Assembly: GCF_016907925.1 (NCBI RefSeq)
Contig: NZ_JAFBCZ010000039.1
Span: 1 to 51,689, forward strand
Origin: Herpetosiphon giganteus
GTDB lineage: Bacteria; Chloroflexota; Chloroflexia; Chloroflexales; Herpetosiphonaceae
DNA length: 51,689 bases
Direction of reading: 5' to 3'
The notes under the pieces are model-generated. The model saw nothing but the letters and a program-made list of their open reading frames with translations, had not been told where the DNA came from and ran no database searches. Made by a program: the position numbers and the translations under genes. This document shows positions 34,561 through 43,194 of this stretch, piece after piece (position 1 is the stretch's first letter; the number at the start of each line of letters is the position of its first letter).

Positions 34561-34648
34561 AAGTGTAATGGTTCATTGGATTGGCAACCAATCACGTGCA
34601 CTCACCCGCGGTCTCTCTCCCACTGGATGCAGGTTAGGGGGTGAGAGG
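34561..34648. repeat. MITE/REPIN-like element, partial copy with one terminal repeat
   Basis: Starts with GTGTAATGGTTCATTGG, containing the same 15-bp terminal repeat as the element at 123-285, then CACTCACCCGCGGTCTCTCTC and GGTTAGGGGGTGAGAGG. The right terminal repeat is absent. The rest of the 340-nt gap (34454-34793) holds no gene; an AAGGAG at about 34693 has no start codon in good position. Confidence 0.65.
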
Positions 34649-34793
34649 AAATCGGTCGTTAACACGATGTACCAATATAGGTGAGCTATAGCAAAGGAGC
34701 AACAGTCATCGATTGGTTAAGCGGCTAAAAAACAATTCAGCCGCCCCAATTGGCGACTGAACGACTGCCCCACCAACCTAAAACGACGCTAGC

Positions 34794-35222
34794 CTACCAA
34801 CGCGAAGACGTTCGTTGTTTTTGAAAACAATCGCGGCAATACACCGGACGGCCTTGCGTTGGCTTGAATGGCACAGTCGTGGTGCGACCACATTCAGCAC
34901 AAACGGTATCGTACATTTCACGGGGAGCTTGGCCAGCAGCATCGCGCCGATTGCCACCACCAAAGCCAGAGCGACCACCACCAAAACTATCGCGCCCGCC
35001 ATATTCGCGGCTGCGCTCCCGACCACCAAAACCACTATCTCGATCATAGCCTGAGCGACCACTTGGCTCGCTGCGTTGTTGTTTTTTGCTTTGACGACAT
35101 TGAGTGCAGCGCCGTGGTTCGTTGGTAAAGCCTTTTTGTGCGTAAAACTCTTGTTCACCAGCAGTAAAAACGAAGTCATTCCCGCAATCGACACAGACGA
35201 GGGTTTTGTCGGTGAAACTCAT
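34794..35222 (-). CDS. Zinc-ribbon protein with RG-rich linker
   Basis: 142 aa from the ATG at 35222 with GGAAGGA. The N-terminal half is a treble-clef zinc ribbon (VCVDCGNDFVFTAGEQEFYA, NEPRRCTQC), the zf-trcl pattern. The C-terminal half is a second CxxC ribbon (CAECGRTTTVPF, GRPVYCRDC). Between them about 55 residues are low-complexity Arg/Gly/Ser/Asp (GGRERSREYGG, FGGGRSGFGGGNRR), like RGG-type nucleic-acid-binding linkers. Eight Cys are arranged in pairs. It is probably a nucleic-acid binding protein. A longer in-frame upstream part lacks support. Confidence 0.82.
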   Translation of the reverse strand: MSFTDKTLVCVDCGNDFVFTAGEQEFYAQKGFTNEPRRCTQCRQSKKQQRSEPSGRSGYDRDSGFGGRERSREYGGRDSFGGGRSGFGGGNRRDAAGQAPREMYDTVCAECGRTTTVPFKPTQGRPVYCRDCFQKQRTSSRW

Positions 35223-35394
35223 AGGATTCCTTCCAAAAGGTAAGACCGGTTTTCGGGGTGAAAGGGTTTGGGTCAACGCAAAACTCAAGCGTGAAAGCCG
35301 ATTGCGAGTGGGGCAGCAAAGCTCCATTTGAGGTCGCGACCAAAACATTCACTTGCGGCCAAGTATATCACAGCCAAAACGCATGGCAAGCCTC

Positions 35395-35434
35395 TTTTTT
35401 AGCCATTTCTAAGCCTTTAGAATGGGCTAAAAAG
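35395..35434. other. Long inverted repeat between divergent genes
   Basis: TTTTTTAGCC..TTTCTAA and TTTAGAA..GGGCTAAAAA form an almost perfect 17-bp stem around a short GCC loop (about 35394-35434). It lies in the 311-nt spacer between the zinc-ribbon gene and the TetR gene, and could be an operator or, with A/T-rich flanks on both sides, a terminator-like structure. No other gene seen in the spacer. Confidence 0.5.
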
Positions 35435-35478
35435 CCTATTCTACTGTTCAATTGACTAGTTCTGGAGCCAGCGATTTT

Positions 35479-35487
35479 TGCTATAAT
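35479..35487 (+). promoter_or_regulatory. Extended -10 for the TetR gene at 35534
   Basis: TGCTATAAT (35479-35487) is a consensus extended -10. A TTGACT at 35452-35457 is 24 bp away, too far for a normal -35. Confidence 0.5.
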
Positions 35488-35533
35488 CAAGCAACACTCG
35501 CCACATTGTTCAAGCCGACAAAGGAGCTATCCA

Positions 35534-36148
35534 TTGGCACGCACCGCCGACCCTCATCGCCGCCAAGCTATTCTCAGTGCCGCCCGGGAAGTGTTTATGC
35601 AGCAAGGCTACACCAAAGCCCGCATGCTCGACATTGCTGCCCGCGCTGAAATGGCCACGGGAACGCTCTATCTGTATTTTGATTCGAAGCAAACCTTGGC
35701 GATGGCGCTGGCCGATTCAGTTTTAGAGGGCTTAACTGAAGTCATTGTGCCGATCTTGGCGCTCGAATCAACCCCAACCATGATTCGCGAATGCGTCCAA
35801 ACCGCAATTCGCTATTCACTGCAACACACCGATTTATTTCGCTTGCTGGGGCTGGAAGCTGGCTTGAACCTTGAGGCCGAGCAACAACAACCATCGCGCT
35901 TGCGTTTGCACGCGATTTTGGCCGAAGCGCTCGCTCAACGCATGCAGCAAGGCAGCATCTACCACTATCAACCACTGGCCTTAGCCGAAATTCTGGCCGG
36001 CTTAATCGAGTGGGTTGTAACCATGGCGATGCTGCGCGGCGAAAGCGATGTGAGCAACTACGAGCCAACCTTGTTGCAATTTATCGAGCAAGCCTTGTTG
36101 CCAGTCCAAAACCAACCTCAGCAAGCTACGACAAAGCCTGCGGTTTAG
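35534..36148 (+). CDS. TetR/AcrR-family regulator
   Basis: 204 aa starting at TTG with AAGGAG at 35521-35526, 7 nt upstream. HTH region: PHRRQAILSAAREVFMQQGY, MLDIAARAEMATGTLYLYF, DSKQTLAMALADSV. The C-terminal ligand domain is helical and unassigned. It is followed, 93 nt later, by the gene for the sensor-STAS protein. The regulated target is not clear. Confidence 0.88.
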   Translation: MARTADPHRRQAILSAAREVFMQQGYTKARMLDIAARAEMATGTLYLYFDSKQTLAMALADSVLEGLTEVIVPILALESTPTMIRECVQTAIRYSLQHTDLFRLLGLEAGLNLEAEQQQPSRLRLHAILAEALAQRMQQGSIYHYQPLALAEILAGLIEWVVTMAMLRGESDVSNYEPTLLQFIEQALLPVQNQPQQATTKPAV

Positions 36149-36174
36149 CCCATCAAGCAGCCTGAAAGTGCTAC

Positions 36175-36203
36175 TGCACAAAAGTACGTAGGTGTGCTAT
36201 CAT
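36175..36203 (+). promoter_or_regulatory. Candidate promoter of the HAMP-PAS-STAS gene
   Basis: TGCACA (36175-36180), 17-bp spacer, TATCAT (36198-36203). The -35 is only a 4/6 match. Confidence 0.35.
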
Positions 36204-36241
36204 AAGGGCCAACCACACCTCAGCCATTAGGTATACGAACC

Positions 36242-38158
36242 ATGCGTGTATTCTTTACTCCAGCCACATGGCTGATGAAACGCCTAACGTATCCCCAAAA
36301 ATTCGGTTTATTGAGTTTGGTTTTTGCCATTCCATTAACCTTTTTGCTGAGTGCAATATTAACTGATCTGCAACGTGAAATAAATTATACCCGCAGCGAA
36401 TTAAATGGCACAACCTATTTGCAACCGTTGCGTGGCCTCATGCAATCGGTTGTCGAGCAACAATTATTGGCTGAACGCTATCTCGGTGGCGACCAAGCCT
36501 CATTAAGCCCACTCTTGCTCAAAAACGAGACGATTAGCCAACAACTTGAAGCATTTAAAGCCTTCGATGAGCAATATAAAGGCCGCTTTGATACCCAAAC
36601 CCAAGTAACTGTGCTTTTCAATGAATGGGAACGGCTGCAAGCTCAATTGACCTTGCGCAGCGTGCCTGATAGTAATGCCGCCCACAATCGGGTATTGCAA
36701 GCGGTGCGCGCATGTATGCAGCGCATCGGCGATCAATCGGGCTTAATTCTCGATCCCAATATCGATAGTTACTACTTAATGAATGCGCTGATTGAAACCC
36801 TGCCAGCGCATCAAGCGGCAACTGCGAGCGTGGCCAGCGCCGGCGGCAATGCAATCGATCGCGGCACGATCAGCCCTGAGGAACGTAATACGCTCACGGT
36901 CGTCAATAGCCAATTGCAAGAAACTAACACCGAAATCAACTATAGTTTGGGCGTGGTATTTAACAATAACGAAGCCTTACGCCCAGTAATGGAAGAATCG
37001 GTGCGCAACTTTATTCAAGCCACCGAAGAACTCAGTTTCCAAATTCTGCTCCAAGTAGTTCGGGTTGAAACCCCAACCGTCGATCCAATAACGTTTCGCC
37101 AAGAAACCGAACGCACAATCGATAGTAGTTTTAAGCTTTGGGATGCTACCTCAACCCAGCTTGATGCGCTGCTCAATCAGCGGATTAGCCAAGCCCAAAC
37201 TCGCCGCGCCTTCTTCATTAGCCTGATTGCCTTGTTGGTGTTGCTGGCAGTGTATCTCTTCCTTGGCTTCTACCGCGCGGTGATGGATACGGTGCGGGCC
37301 TTTCAACAAGCTGCTGGCAGTATGCTCACCTCGAATACGCTGAGCAACGTCAAGATTGATACTCGCGATGAATTAGGTCAAGTTGCGACTTCCTTCAATT
37401 CAATCGCCAGCGCCATGGTCGAATCGAGCAGCCAACGCCAAGCAATTGTAGACCACGCTGCCGAAGCGATTATTACCTACGATCAGCAGGGCATTATTCG
37501 CTCGGCCAATCGGGCTGCCGAACGCATTTTAGGCCGCAACGTCGATCAATTAAACATCGCCGAGGTGCTAGGGGTTGAATTGGCAAGCCTGCAGCAGCAA
37601 AGCGCAGCCGCTGAGTTTGATGTGCGCTTGCCCAACGGCGAAACCCAACCTGTCGAAATGGTGCTTGGCACGATGCAAACTGGCGAGCAACAACTCTGGA
37701 TCGCCTTCCTGCGCGATATTCAGATTCGCCGCCGCACCGAGCAAGAACGCAATCAACTGCAAGCTGAAATGATTCGCGGCCACACGGCGATGCTGGCTCG
37801 CTTGAGTGCACCGTTAATTCCGCTGAGCGATACAGTGATGGTTATGCCATTGGTCGGGGCGCTTGATGGCGAGCGTTTGCAACAAATTACCAATAATCTG
37901 CTTGATGGCATTTCGAGCCAACGCGCGCGGGTTGCCCTGCTCGATATGACTGGCGTGCCAAATGTTGACCGCGAAGTTGCCAGCCGCTTGTTGCGGGCAG
38001 CCCAAGGCATTCGCTTGCTCGGCGCAAACCTCATTTTGACGGGCGTTCAGCCAGATGTAGCCCAAGCATTGATCAGCGTTGGCGGCAATCTCGATGATCT
38101 CCAAACCTACCCCACCTTGCAACAAGGCATTCGCACGGTGCTGCGCAACCACGCGTAA
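36242..38158 (+). CDS. Membrane sensor with HAMP, PAS and RsbR-type STAS domains
   Basis: 638 aa. TM1 (about 20-42), a large extracellular helical region (about 45-320), TM2 (about 322-345), HAMP linker (about 345-395; IDTRDELGQVATSFNSI), PAS (about 397-500; AIVDHAAEAIITYDQQGIIR, AERILGRNVDQ) and a C-terminal STAS (about 520-635; LIPLSDTVMVMPLVGALDGER, VALLDMTGVPNVDREVA, GANLILTGVQPD). The STAS resembles RsbR of stressosomes, normally fused to a soluble sensor domain; here it is tied to a membrane sensor. Threonines in DMTGVP and LTGVQP lie where RsbR-type proteins are phosphorylated, which needs checking. Confidence 0.83.
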   Translation: MRVFFTPATWLMKRLTYPQKFGLLSLVFAIPLTFLLSAILTDLQREINYTRSELNGTTYLQPLRGLMQSVVEQQLLAERYLGGDQASLSPLLLKNETISQQLEAFKAFDEQYKGRFDTQTQVTVLFNEWERLQAQLTLRSVPDSNAAHNRVLQAVRACMQRIGDQSGLILDPNIDSYYLMNALIETLPAHQAATASVASAGGNAIDRGTISPEERNTLTVVNSQLQETNTEINYSLGVVFNNNEALRPVMEESVRNFIQATEELSFQILLQVVRVETPTVDPITFRQETERTIDSSFKLWDATSTQLDALLNQRISQAQTRRAFFISLIALLVLLAVYLFLGFYRAVMDTVRAFQQAAGSMLTSNTLSNVKIDTRDELGQVATSFNSIASAMVESSSQRQAIVDHAAEAIITYDQQGIIRSANRAAERILGRNVDQLNIAEVLGVELASLQQQSAAAEFDVRLPNGETQPVEMVLGTMQTGEQQLWIAFLRDIQIRRRTEQERNQLQAEMIRGHTAMLARLSAPLIPLSDTVMVMPLVGALDGERLQQITNNLLDGISSQRARVALLDMTGVPNVDREVASRLLRAAQGIRLLGANLILTGVQPDVAQALISVGGNLDDLQTYPTLQQGIRTVLRNHA

Positions 38159-38252
38159 CCTCAGCCATCCAACCCGCGTATCAGCAACGAACCTTTCTTA
38201 ACGCCTTGCAAAGCGCTACAATACAGCTTGTCAGTTTAAGGAGATTAAGCTT

Positions 38253-39905
38253 ATGCAACGCTTCTTCCGTAGTTTTCTCATCCTCATTATGCTCATCCTT
38301 GCCGCCTGTGGCGAGGAAGCCCAAGTACCTACGAGAACGAGCCAAACCAGTGGCCCAGTTGTAGGGGCAAATGATCTGCTGATTAGCATCACCTATAGCC
38401 CTGAAAAAACCAAATGGCTCGAAGAGCGCATCAGCACGTTCAACAACCAAAATGTGCAATCAAATGGCAAACGGATTGTCGTCCAAGGCACTGAGCTTTC
38501 CTCGGGCACGGCCCGCACTCAACTGCGCGCTGGCCAGCTGAAAACCACCATCTGGACTCCATCGGCCTCAACTTGGCTCGAAGTCTTGAAGAAAGAAAGC
38601 AATAATCCCAATATTGCCGAGCCAGATCCACAATCGTTGGTGTTAACGCCAGTCGTTATTTCGATGTGGAAACCAATGGCCGAAGCCATGGGCTACCCCG
38701 ACAAAGAGGTTGGCTGGTCGGATATGCTAGCCTTGATTCAGGATTCCGAGGGCTGGGGCAAATTTGGCCAACAAGATTGGGGCCGCTTCTCGTGGGGCCA
38801 CACCGACCCCGACATTAGCACGACCGCGCTTTCAACGGTGTTAGCCGAATTGTATGCAGCCAACAGTAAAACCAGCGATCTGACGGTTGAAGACATTAAC
38901 CAAGAAAAAAGCCAACAATTTTTGCGCGATTTGGCGCAGGGCATCAAGCACTATGGCTCGAATACCTTGGTGTTCAGCCAAAACATGCAAAAATATGGCA
39001 TGGCCTATATCTCGGCTTTCCCAATGGAAGAAATTACCCTGATTGACTTCAATAAGCAAGCGCCAAATGTGCCGTTGGTGGCAATTTATCCTAAAGAAGG
39101 TACGTTTATTCACGATAACCCATTTATTGTGATGAGCGATGCCAACGCCGACGAAAAAGCTGCGGCCAGCGTGTTCTACGATTTCTTGCTTACTCCCGAC
39201 AGCCAAAATTTGGCGATGCAGCAAGGCTTTCGGCCAGCGAATGTTGATGTTGCATTGGCCTCGCCATTAACCCCGCAATTCGGCGTAGACCCCAATCAGC
39301 CACGCAATTCGTTGGCAACGCCACCAGCAGATGTGATTGTGGCCGCCAAAAACGCTTGGGCCAATAACCGCAAGCCAGCCAATATTATGTTAGTTGTTGA
39401 TAGCTCTGGCTCGATGCGCGACGACGATAAGATGGATCAAGCCAAACTTGGCGTGGAAGTGTTTCTCAGTCGTTTGCCAAGCAAAGACAACGTCGGCATG
39501 ATTGGCTTCTCATCAAGCCCAACGGTATTGGTGCCGCTCGCCACCCGCAGCGAAAATATGTCGAAGCTGCAAATGCAAACCCAAGGGCTGGTGCCCGATG
39601 GCAATACGTCGCTTTACGATGCGGTTGATCTCGCCCGTCAAGAGCTGGAAGCGCTCAAACAGCCCGACCGAATCAACGCGATTGTGGTCTTGAGCGATGG
39701 CGCTGATACCGCCAGCCAAATCTCAATCGATCAGATGTTGGGGAATTTTGGCGAATCGAGCATTCAAATTTTCCCAATTGCCTACGGCGCTGATGCAGAA
39801 AAAAGCATTTTGCAACAAATTGCCGATTTTTCACGCACCGAATTGGTCGAGGGCAGCACTGGCGATATTGATAAAATCTTCGAAAACCTCAGCCGCTACT
39901 TCTAA
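38253..39905 (+). CDS. Solute-binding lipoprotein fused to a von Willebrand A domain
   Basis: 550 aa. Lipoprotein signal ends ILAACG. Residues about 40-350 look like a family 1/11 extracellular solute-binding fold (KTTIWTPSASTWLEVLKK, DKEVGWSDMLALIQD, MSDANADEKAAASVFYDFLL, LAMQQGFRPAN). From about 375 a VWA domain begins with MLVVDSSGSMRDDD, the MIDAS DxSxS metal site, and continues with T in GNTSLYDAV and VVLSDGADTASQ. This combination may bind a ligand and an adhesive partner outside the cell. It is followed by a strong terminator; it is the last gene before convergent STK transcription. Confidence 0.87.
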   Translation: MQRFFRSFLILIMLILAACGEEAQVPTRTSQTSGPVVGANDLLISITYSPEKTKWLEERISTFNNQNVQSNGKRIVVQGTELSSGTARTQLRAGQLKTTIWTPSASTWLEVLKKESNNPNIAEPDPQSLVLTPVVISMWKPMAEAMGYPDKEVGWSDMLALIQDSEGWGKFGQQDWGRFSWGHTDPDISTTALSTVLAELYAANSKTSDLTVEDINQEKSQQFLRDLAQGIKHYGSNTLVFSQNMQKYGMAYISAFPMEEITLIDFNKQAPNVPLVAIYPKEGTFIHDNPFIVMSDANADEKAAASVFYDFLLTPDSQNLAMQQGFRPANVDVALASPLTPQFGVDPNQPRNSLATPPADVIVAAKNAWANNRKPANIMLVVDSSGSMRDDDKMDQAKLGVEVFLSRLPSKDNVGMIGFSSSPTVLVPLATRSENMSKLQMQTQGLVPDGNTSLYDAVDLARQELEALKQPDRINAIVVLSDGADTASQISIDQMLGNFGESSIQIFPIAYGADAEKSILQQIADFSRTELVEGSTGDIDKIFENLSRYF

Positions 39906-39911
39906 AAAACC

Positions 39912-39950
39912 AACAGCGCTGGCGTTATAAGCAACGCCAGCGCTGTTTTT
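39912..39950 (+). terminator. Bidirectional intrinsic terminator between VWA and kinase genes
   Basis: AACAGCGCTGGCGTT (39912-39926) pairs perfectly with AACGCCAGCGCTGTT (39933-39947) across a 6-nt loop and is followed by TTTTT on the plus side; AAAAA-rich flank serves the convergent direction. Confidence 0.9.
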
Positions 39951-39967
39951 AATGCCAACTAGTCGAG

Positions 39968-42016
39968 CTAGTAAATAAAGATAACGAAGATCAACGTAAT
40001 CAGCAAGGCAGCGGCGAGTGCCGCAACCCCAAGCCAGCTGATAATGCGCGCCCAATCGCGGAAAACCCGCGATTCTTCTTCGCTAATGGTATTTTTGAAG
40101 CCTAGCAAGTGTAGAGTAAACAAATCGCGTGGCAATTCGCCTGGCTCCTCGACAATCACTGGCACGCTGGGAGTATCAGCATCGTTATCGGTATCATAGA
40201 GCTTGACCACATCGCCATCATCAAGCTGCTGGCCAAGCGCAAATTGCAACTTCGTAACTGGCACCATATGCACGATCAAGCGCGCCAGCACAATCCGCTT
40301 ATCTTTGCTCACTTCGGCAATGGCTTTTTCGACCAAGCTATCGAGCTTAGGAATCAGCGCCCATTCTTTGGGAATGTTAGTCAGCATATAATTGCAAACT
40401 TCGACGGCCTCGGCCTGCAATAAACCCTCATCAACCTCGGGCAAATCGTCGTGAATGCTCCAGTTGAGCGGAATGCGCTGCCAGTTGAAGGCCTTGCGTT
40501 TGACAATCATGCCAATGCCTTGGCAATCGGGGCAGACCAAATAGCCTTTGCCTTTACAATCGCTACAGGTTTGGACTTCGTTTTCGACCACTTGGGTTGG
40601 GGTTTGAACCTTATTGCCATTGGCATCGGTGACATCAACCATCTTTTCAACGGTTTTGGTGATGGTGACGCGGCCATTGCCTTTACATTTTTGGCATAAG
40701 ATATTGCCCTTGGTCGAACAACGGCCACATTGGCTGACCTGTTCTGAGCCTTTGATCCGATCGACCAAGCCTTCGGAAGCTACAAAATCGCTAAATTCTG
40801 GCAGCTTCACATCCCACACGCCCAATTCCATCTCGCCACTCATCGGCTGGCGTTCGCGGTCGGCCTCTTGTTTGATGAAGGCTTCGCCACGATGTTCATA
40901 TAGCACATCGAGCTTGTAGTAATAGATATTTTGGCTTTGGATGCGATAGAAGGTGGCAAGGCGACCAAGATTGCGCCGCCGGAAGCGTTCGCCCATGCTC
41001 CAAGCTTCGAGCAAATTAACCAAATGCTCGGGCTGGCTCAAAATAGCGGCACGCCGATGGGCACGCTTGATAGGTTCCGATTTAAGCTGCGGGCCAAGGT
41101 ATTCTTCGACGGCATTGGGTTCGAGACCTTCCGAACGGAAGGATGGGGAGAGATAGATCGAGTGGCGCTGCACAGAGACGCTCCCTTCACTGGTAGTCAA
41201 GGCAGGATGCTCCGAAAAAATCCGACGTAGTGCTGCGCTTGCCTCGGCTACTGTTTGATAGCGTTGAGCAGGATCGACCGCCAGCAATTTGGCAATAATT
41301 GGGTCGATGTCAGGCGAAAGACCAACTAACGTCGATATGGGTGGATACGGTTGAACATTCTGAGGGTCGGCATAATCAAGCGGTTCGGCCCACGGCAGAC
41401 GGCCAGCCAACATCGCATACAAGATCAAACCAAGCCCAAAAATATCGGATTGAGCGTTGACTTCGCGTGCGCCGCGCAGATGCTCGGGCGAGAAATAGCC
41501 AGGCGTGCCCATCACCACGCGGTTGGTCGTGTTGCTATGGGCCTGTTCCCAACGGGCAATCCCAAAATCGCACAGCACAACCCGTTGCAGATCCTGATCA
41601 AACAGAATATTGCCAGGCGAAACATCGCGATGGACAATCCCTTGGCTATGCGCAAAATCCAAAGCCTCGCCAATTTGGTAAAAAACGTTGAGCGCAAGCT
41701 CGGGCGTTAGATGTTGCTGAGGCGCTGTTTCGAGCATGCGCTTTAACGAGCCGCCCATGAGTGCCGCCATCACCGTATAGGCAAACGGGCCTTGCATGCC
41801 ATGATCATAAATTTCGATGATCTGCGGATGGCGCAGTTTGCTGGTAATTTCGGCTTCGCGCTGAAAACGCTCAACCAACTCTTCGGTATGATTGAGCAAA
41901 ACTTTAATTGCCACTTGGCGCGGCAAGGCTCGATGTTGGCCGAGAAAAACTGCCGCAACTCCGCCTCGATCTAATTCGCGCTCAATCGTATAGTTGCCAA
42001 ACGTTCGAGGTAGCAC
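39968..42016 (-). CDS. Ser/Thr protein kinase with DnaJ-like zinc region and C-terminal membrane anchor
   Basis: 682 aa, GTG start with AGGAG. N-terminal kinase: LDRGGVAAVF glycine loop, K38 (VAIKVLL), HRD 129-131 within VHRDVSPGNILF, DFG 150-152, and GTPGYFSPEHL activation segment. A linker of about 160 residues leads to a zinc region of four CxxC pairs (about 430-515; CGRCSTKGNILCQKC, CSDCKGKGYLVCPDCQGIG) like the DnaJ Cys-rich domain. A C-terminal helix (WLGVAALAAALLITLIFVIFIY in part) anchors the protein with the kinase inside. HRDVSPGN instead of HRDLKPxN is unusual. Convergent with the VWA gene. Confidence 0.87.
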   Translation of the reverse strand: MLPRTFGNYTIERELDRGGVAAVFLGQHRALPRQVAIKVLLNHTEELVERFQREAEITSKLRHPQIIEIYDHGMQGPFAYTVMAALMGGSLKRMLETAPQQHLTPELALNVFYQIGEALDFAHSQGIVHRDVSPGNILFDQDLQRVVLCDFGIARWEQAHSNTTNRVVMGTPGYFSPEHLRGAREVNAQSDIFGLGLILYAMLAGRLPWAEPLDYADPQNVQPYPPISTLVGLSPDIDPIIAKLLAVDPAQRYQTVAEASAALRRIFSEHPALTTSEGSVSVQRHSIYLSPSFRSEGLEPNAVEEYLGPQLKSEPIKRAHRRAAILSQPEHLVNLLEAWSMGERFRRRNLGRLATFYRIQSQNIYYYKLDVLYEHRGEAFIKQEADRERQPMSGEMELGVWDVKLPEFSDFVASEGLVDRIKGSEQVSQCGRCSTKGNILCQKCKGNGRVTITKTVEKMVDVTDANGNKVQTPTQVVENEVQTCSDCKGKGYLVCPDCQGIGMIVKRKAFNWQRIPLNWSIHDDLPEVDEGLLQAEAVEVCNYMLTNIPKEWALIPKLDSLVEKAIAEVSKDKRIVLARLIVHMVPVTKLQFALGQQLDDGDVVKLYDTDNDADTPSVPVIVEEPGELPRDLFTLHLLGFKNTISEEESRVFRDWARIISWLGVAALAAALLITLIFVIFIY

Positions 42017-42099
42017 AATGCGGCTCCTGTTCAGCAGACAGCTTCAAAAACTCAATCCAAGCGCAGATTATAGCATAGCCGTCACACATGTGGGGGAGA

Positions 42100-42412
42100 T
42101 GGGCGAAAGGATGAAGGATGAAACACCAAGTCAAAAGTCAAAAGGCAGAAAAGAACATAGAGCATAGAACAATCGAAAGGCAGAAGTCAAAAATCAAAAG
42201 TCAAAATGATCAGGCTATAGGCTTTGGGCTATGGGAACAATAATCAAAACAATCTGTGCAATCTGTGGCCAACGAAAAGGATGAAGGATGAGGGATGAAA
42301 GAGCAAAAATCAATAGCCCAAAGCCTCATTCCCCTTCGCGTTCTTCGCGTCCTTCGTGGTTTCTATCGCCAAAAGCCAAAAGCCAATAGCCGATAGCCTC
42401 ATTCCCCTTCGT
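42100..42412. repeat. Intergenic mosaic of short tandem words (heptamer island 3)
   Basis: The 399-nt gap has no gene. Words appear mostly in the inverse orientation to islands 1 and 2: AAGGATGAAGGATGAA, AAGTCAAAAGTCAAAAGGC, AGAACATAGAGCATAGAAC, GAAGTCAAAAATCAAAAGTC, GGCTATAGGCTTTGGGC, AATCTGTGCAATCTGTGGC, another GGATGAAGGATGAGGG, and CTTCGCGTTCTTCGCGTCC, with AGCCAAAAGCCAATAGCC words. It ends at the stop of the next gene. Confidence 0.8.
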
Positions 42413-42415
42413 GGA

Positions 42416-43168
42416 TCACTTATCGGTGCTGGTGGGCGTGGCCGTTACCGGAATCGGCGTGCCATTCGGATCGAGCCATTGACGGGTTTCGAGATTGAAG
42501 ATTAAGTGCTGGGTCGGCGTGGTTTGGGTGGTGAGGTAGACCAATGGCCATGTCGCCGATTCGATCAGCAAAATGCCTTGCTTTTGCGGTGCAAGCACAT
42601 CAACTGGCCGCATTTCGACATACGTCAGTTCACCACCATACCGTGAAAAGGTTATGCCTCCTTGCATCGGGTCTTCCCACAAGACCCCCGTATAGACTGT
42701 ATACGATTCTTGGCGTTGCCAATCATTGACCACCCAGCAACTTTTTTTCCCCGCGACATAGATATCAGGGGCATCTTCCATCGAGTCACATCGACCCTCA
42801 CTAAAGAGCGGCTCAGGGGTAAATGTGGCACCGGAGGCTAAAGCTGTAGCCCAACTCGCAGTCTCTGCATCCATGGTTGCGGCACTGGTTGGTAATACGC
42901 CGCCCGCTTCGACGGTTTGAAGATCAAAGGCTACTTCGGTTAGCGGGAAGTCGGCTGCTATCCCTGTTGCTTCCATAACTGCCAGCTGGGTTGTATGAAC
43001 CTGAGTTGCCACTGCGCCAGCAGTAGCGGTGGTATCAGCGGGAGCAACGGCGCTTATAGATTGGCCACTACGCGGCTCGCTAGCTTGATTGTGGCCACAA
43101 CTCAGCAGCAGCCCACTGATTAAAAGTGCGAGCAAAATCATACTGCGGAGGAATCCATGATGCACCAT
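42416..43168 (-). CDS. Lipoprotein A of a tandem paralogous pair
   Basis: 250 aa. Lipoprotein signal ends LLLSCG. A Thr/Ala-rich linker (about 25-110) precedes a domain with DIYVAGKKSCWVVNDWQRQE, YTVYTGVL and HLIFNLETRQWLDPNGTPIP. The C-terminus GTPIPVTATPTSTDK nearly equals that of the neighbour at 43372 (GTPIPVTATPTSADK). GGAGA precedes the ATG. The function is unknown. The 3' flank repeats the neighbour's flank too, so the gene and its repeat block seem to have duplicated together. Confidence 0.72.
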   Translation of the reverse strand: MVHHGFLRSMILLALLISGLLLSCGHNQASEPRSGQSISAVAPADTTATAGAVATQVHTTQLAVMEATGIAADFPLTEVAFDLQTVEAGGVLPTSAATMDAETASWATALASGATFTPEPLFSEGRCDSMEDAPDIYVAGKKSCWVVNDWQRQESYTVYTGVLWEDPMQGGITFSRYGGELTYVEMRPVDVLAPQKQGILLIESATWPLVYLTTQTTPTQHLIFNLETRQWLDPNGTPIPVTATPTSTDK

Positions 43169-43194
43169 TTAAATCTCCTCATCTTCCATACAAT

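Noticed and set aside
34778-35194. 138-codon frame on the minus strand overlapping the zinc-ribbon gene
   Set aside because: It has no Cys pairs or domain, lies in another frame of a Gly/Arg-rich coding region, and lacks a good ribosome-binding site.
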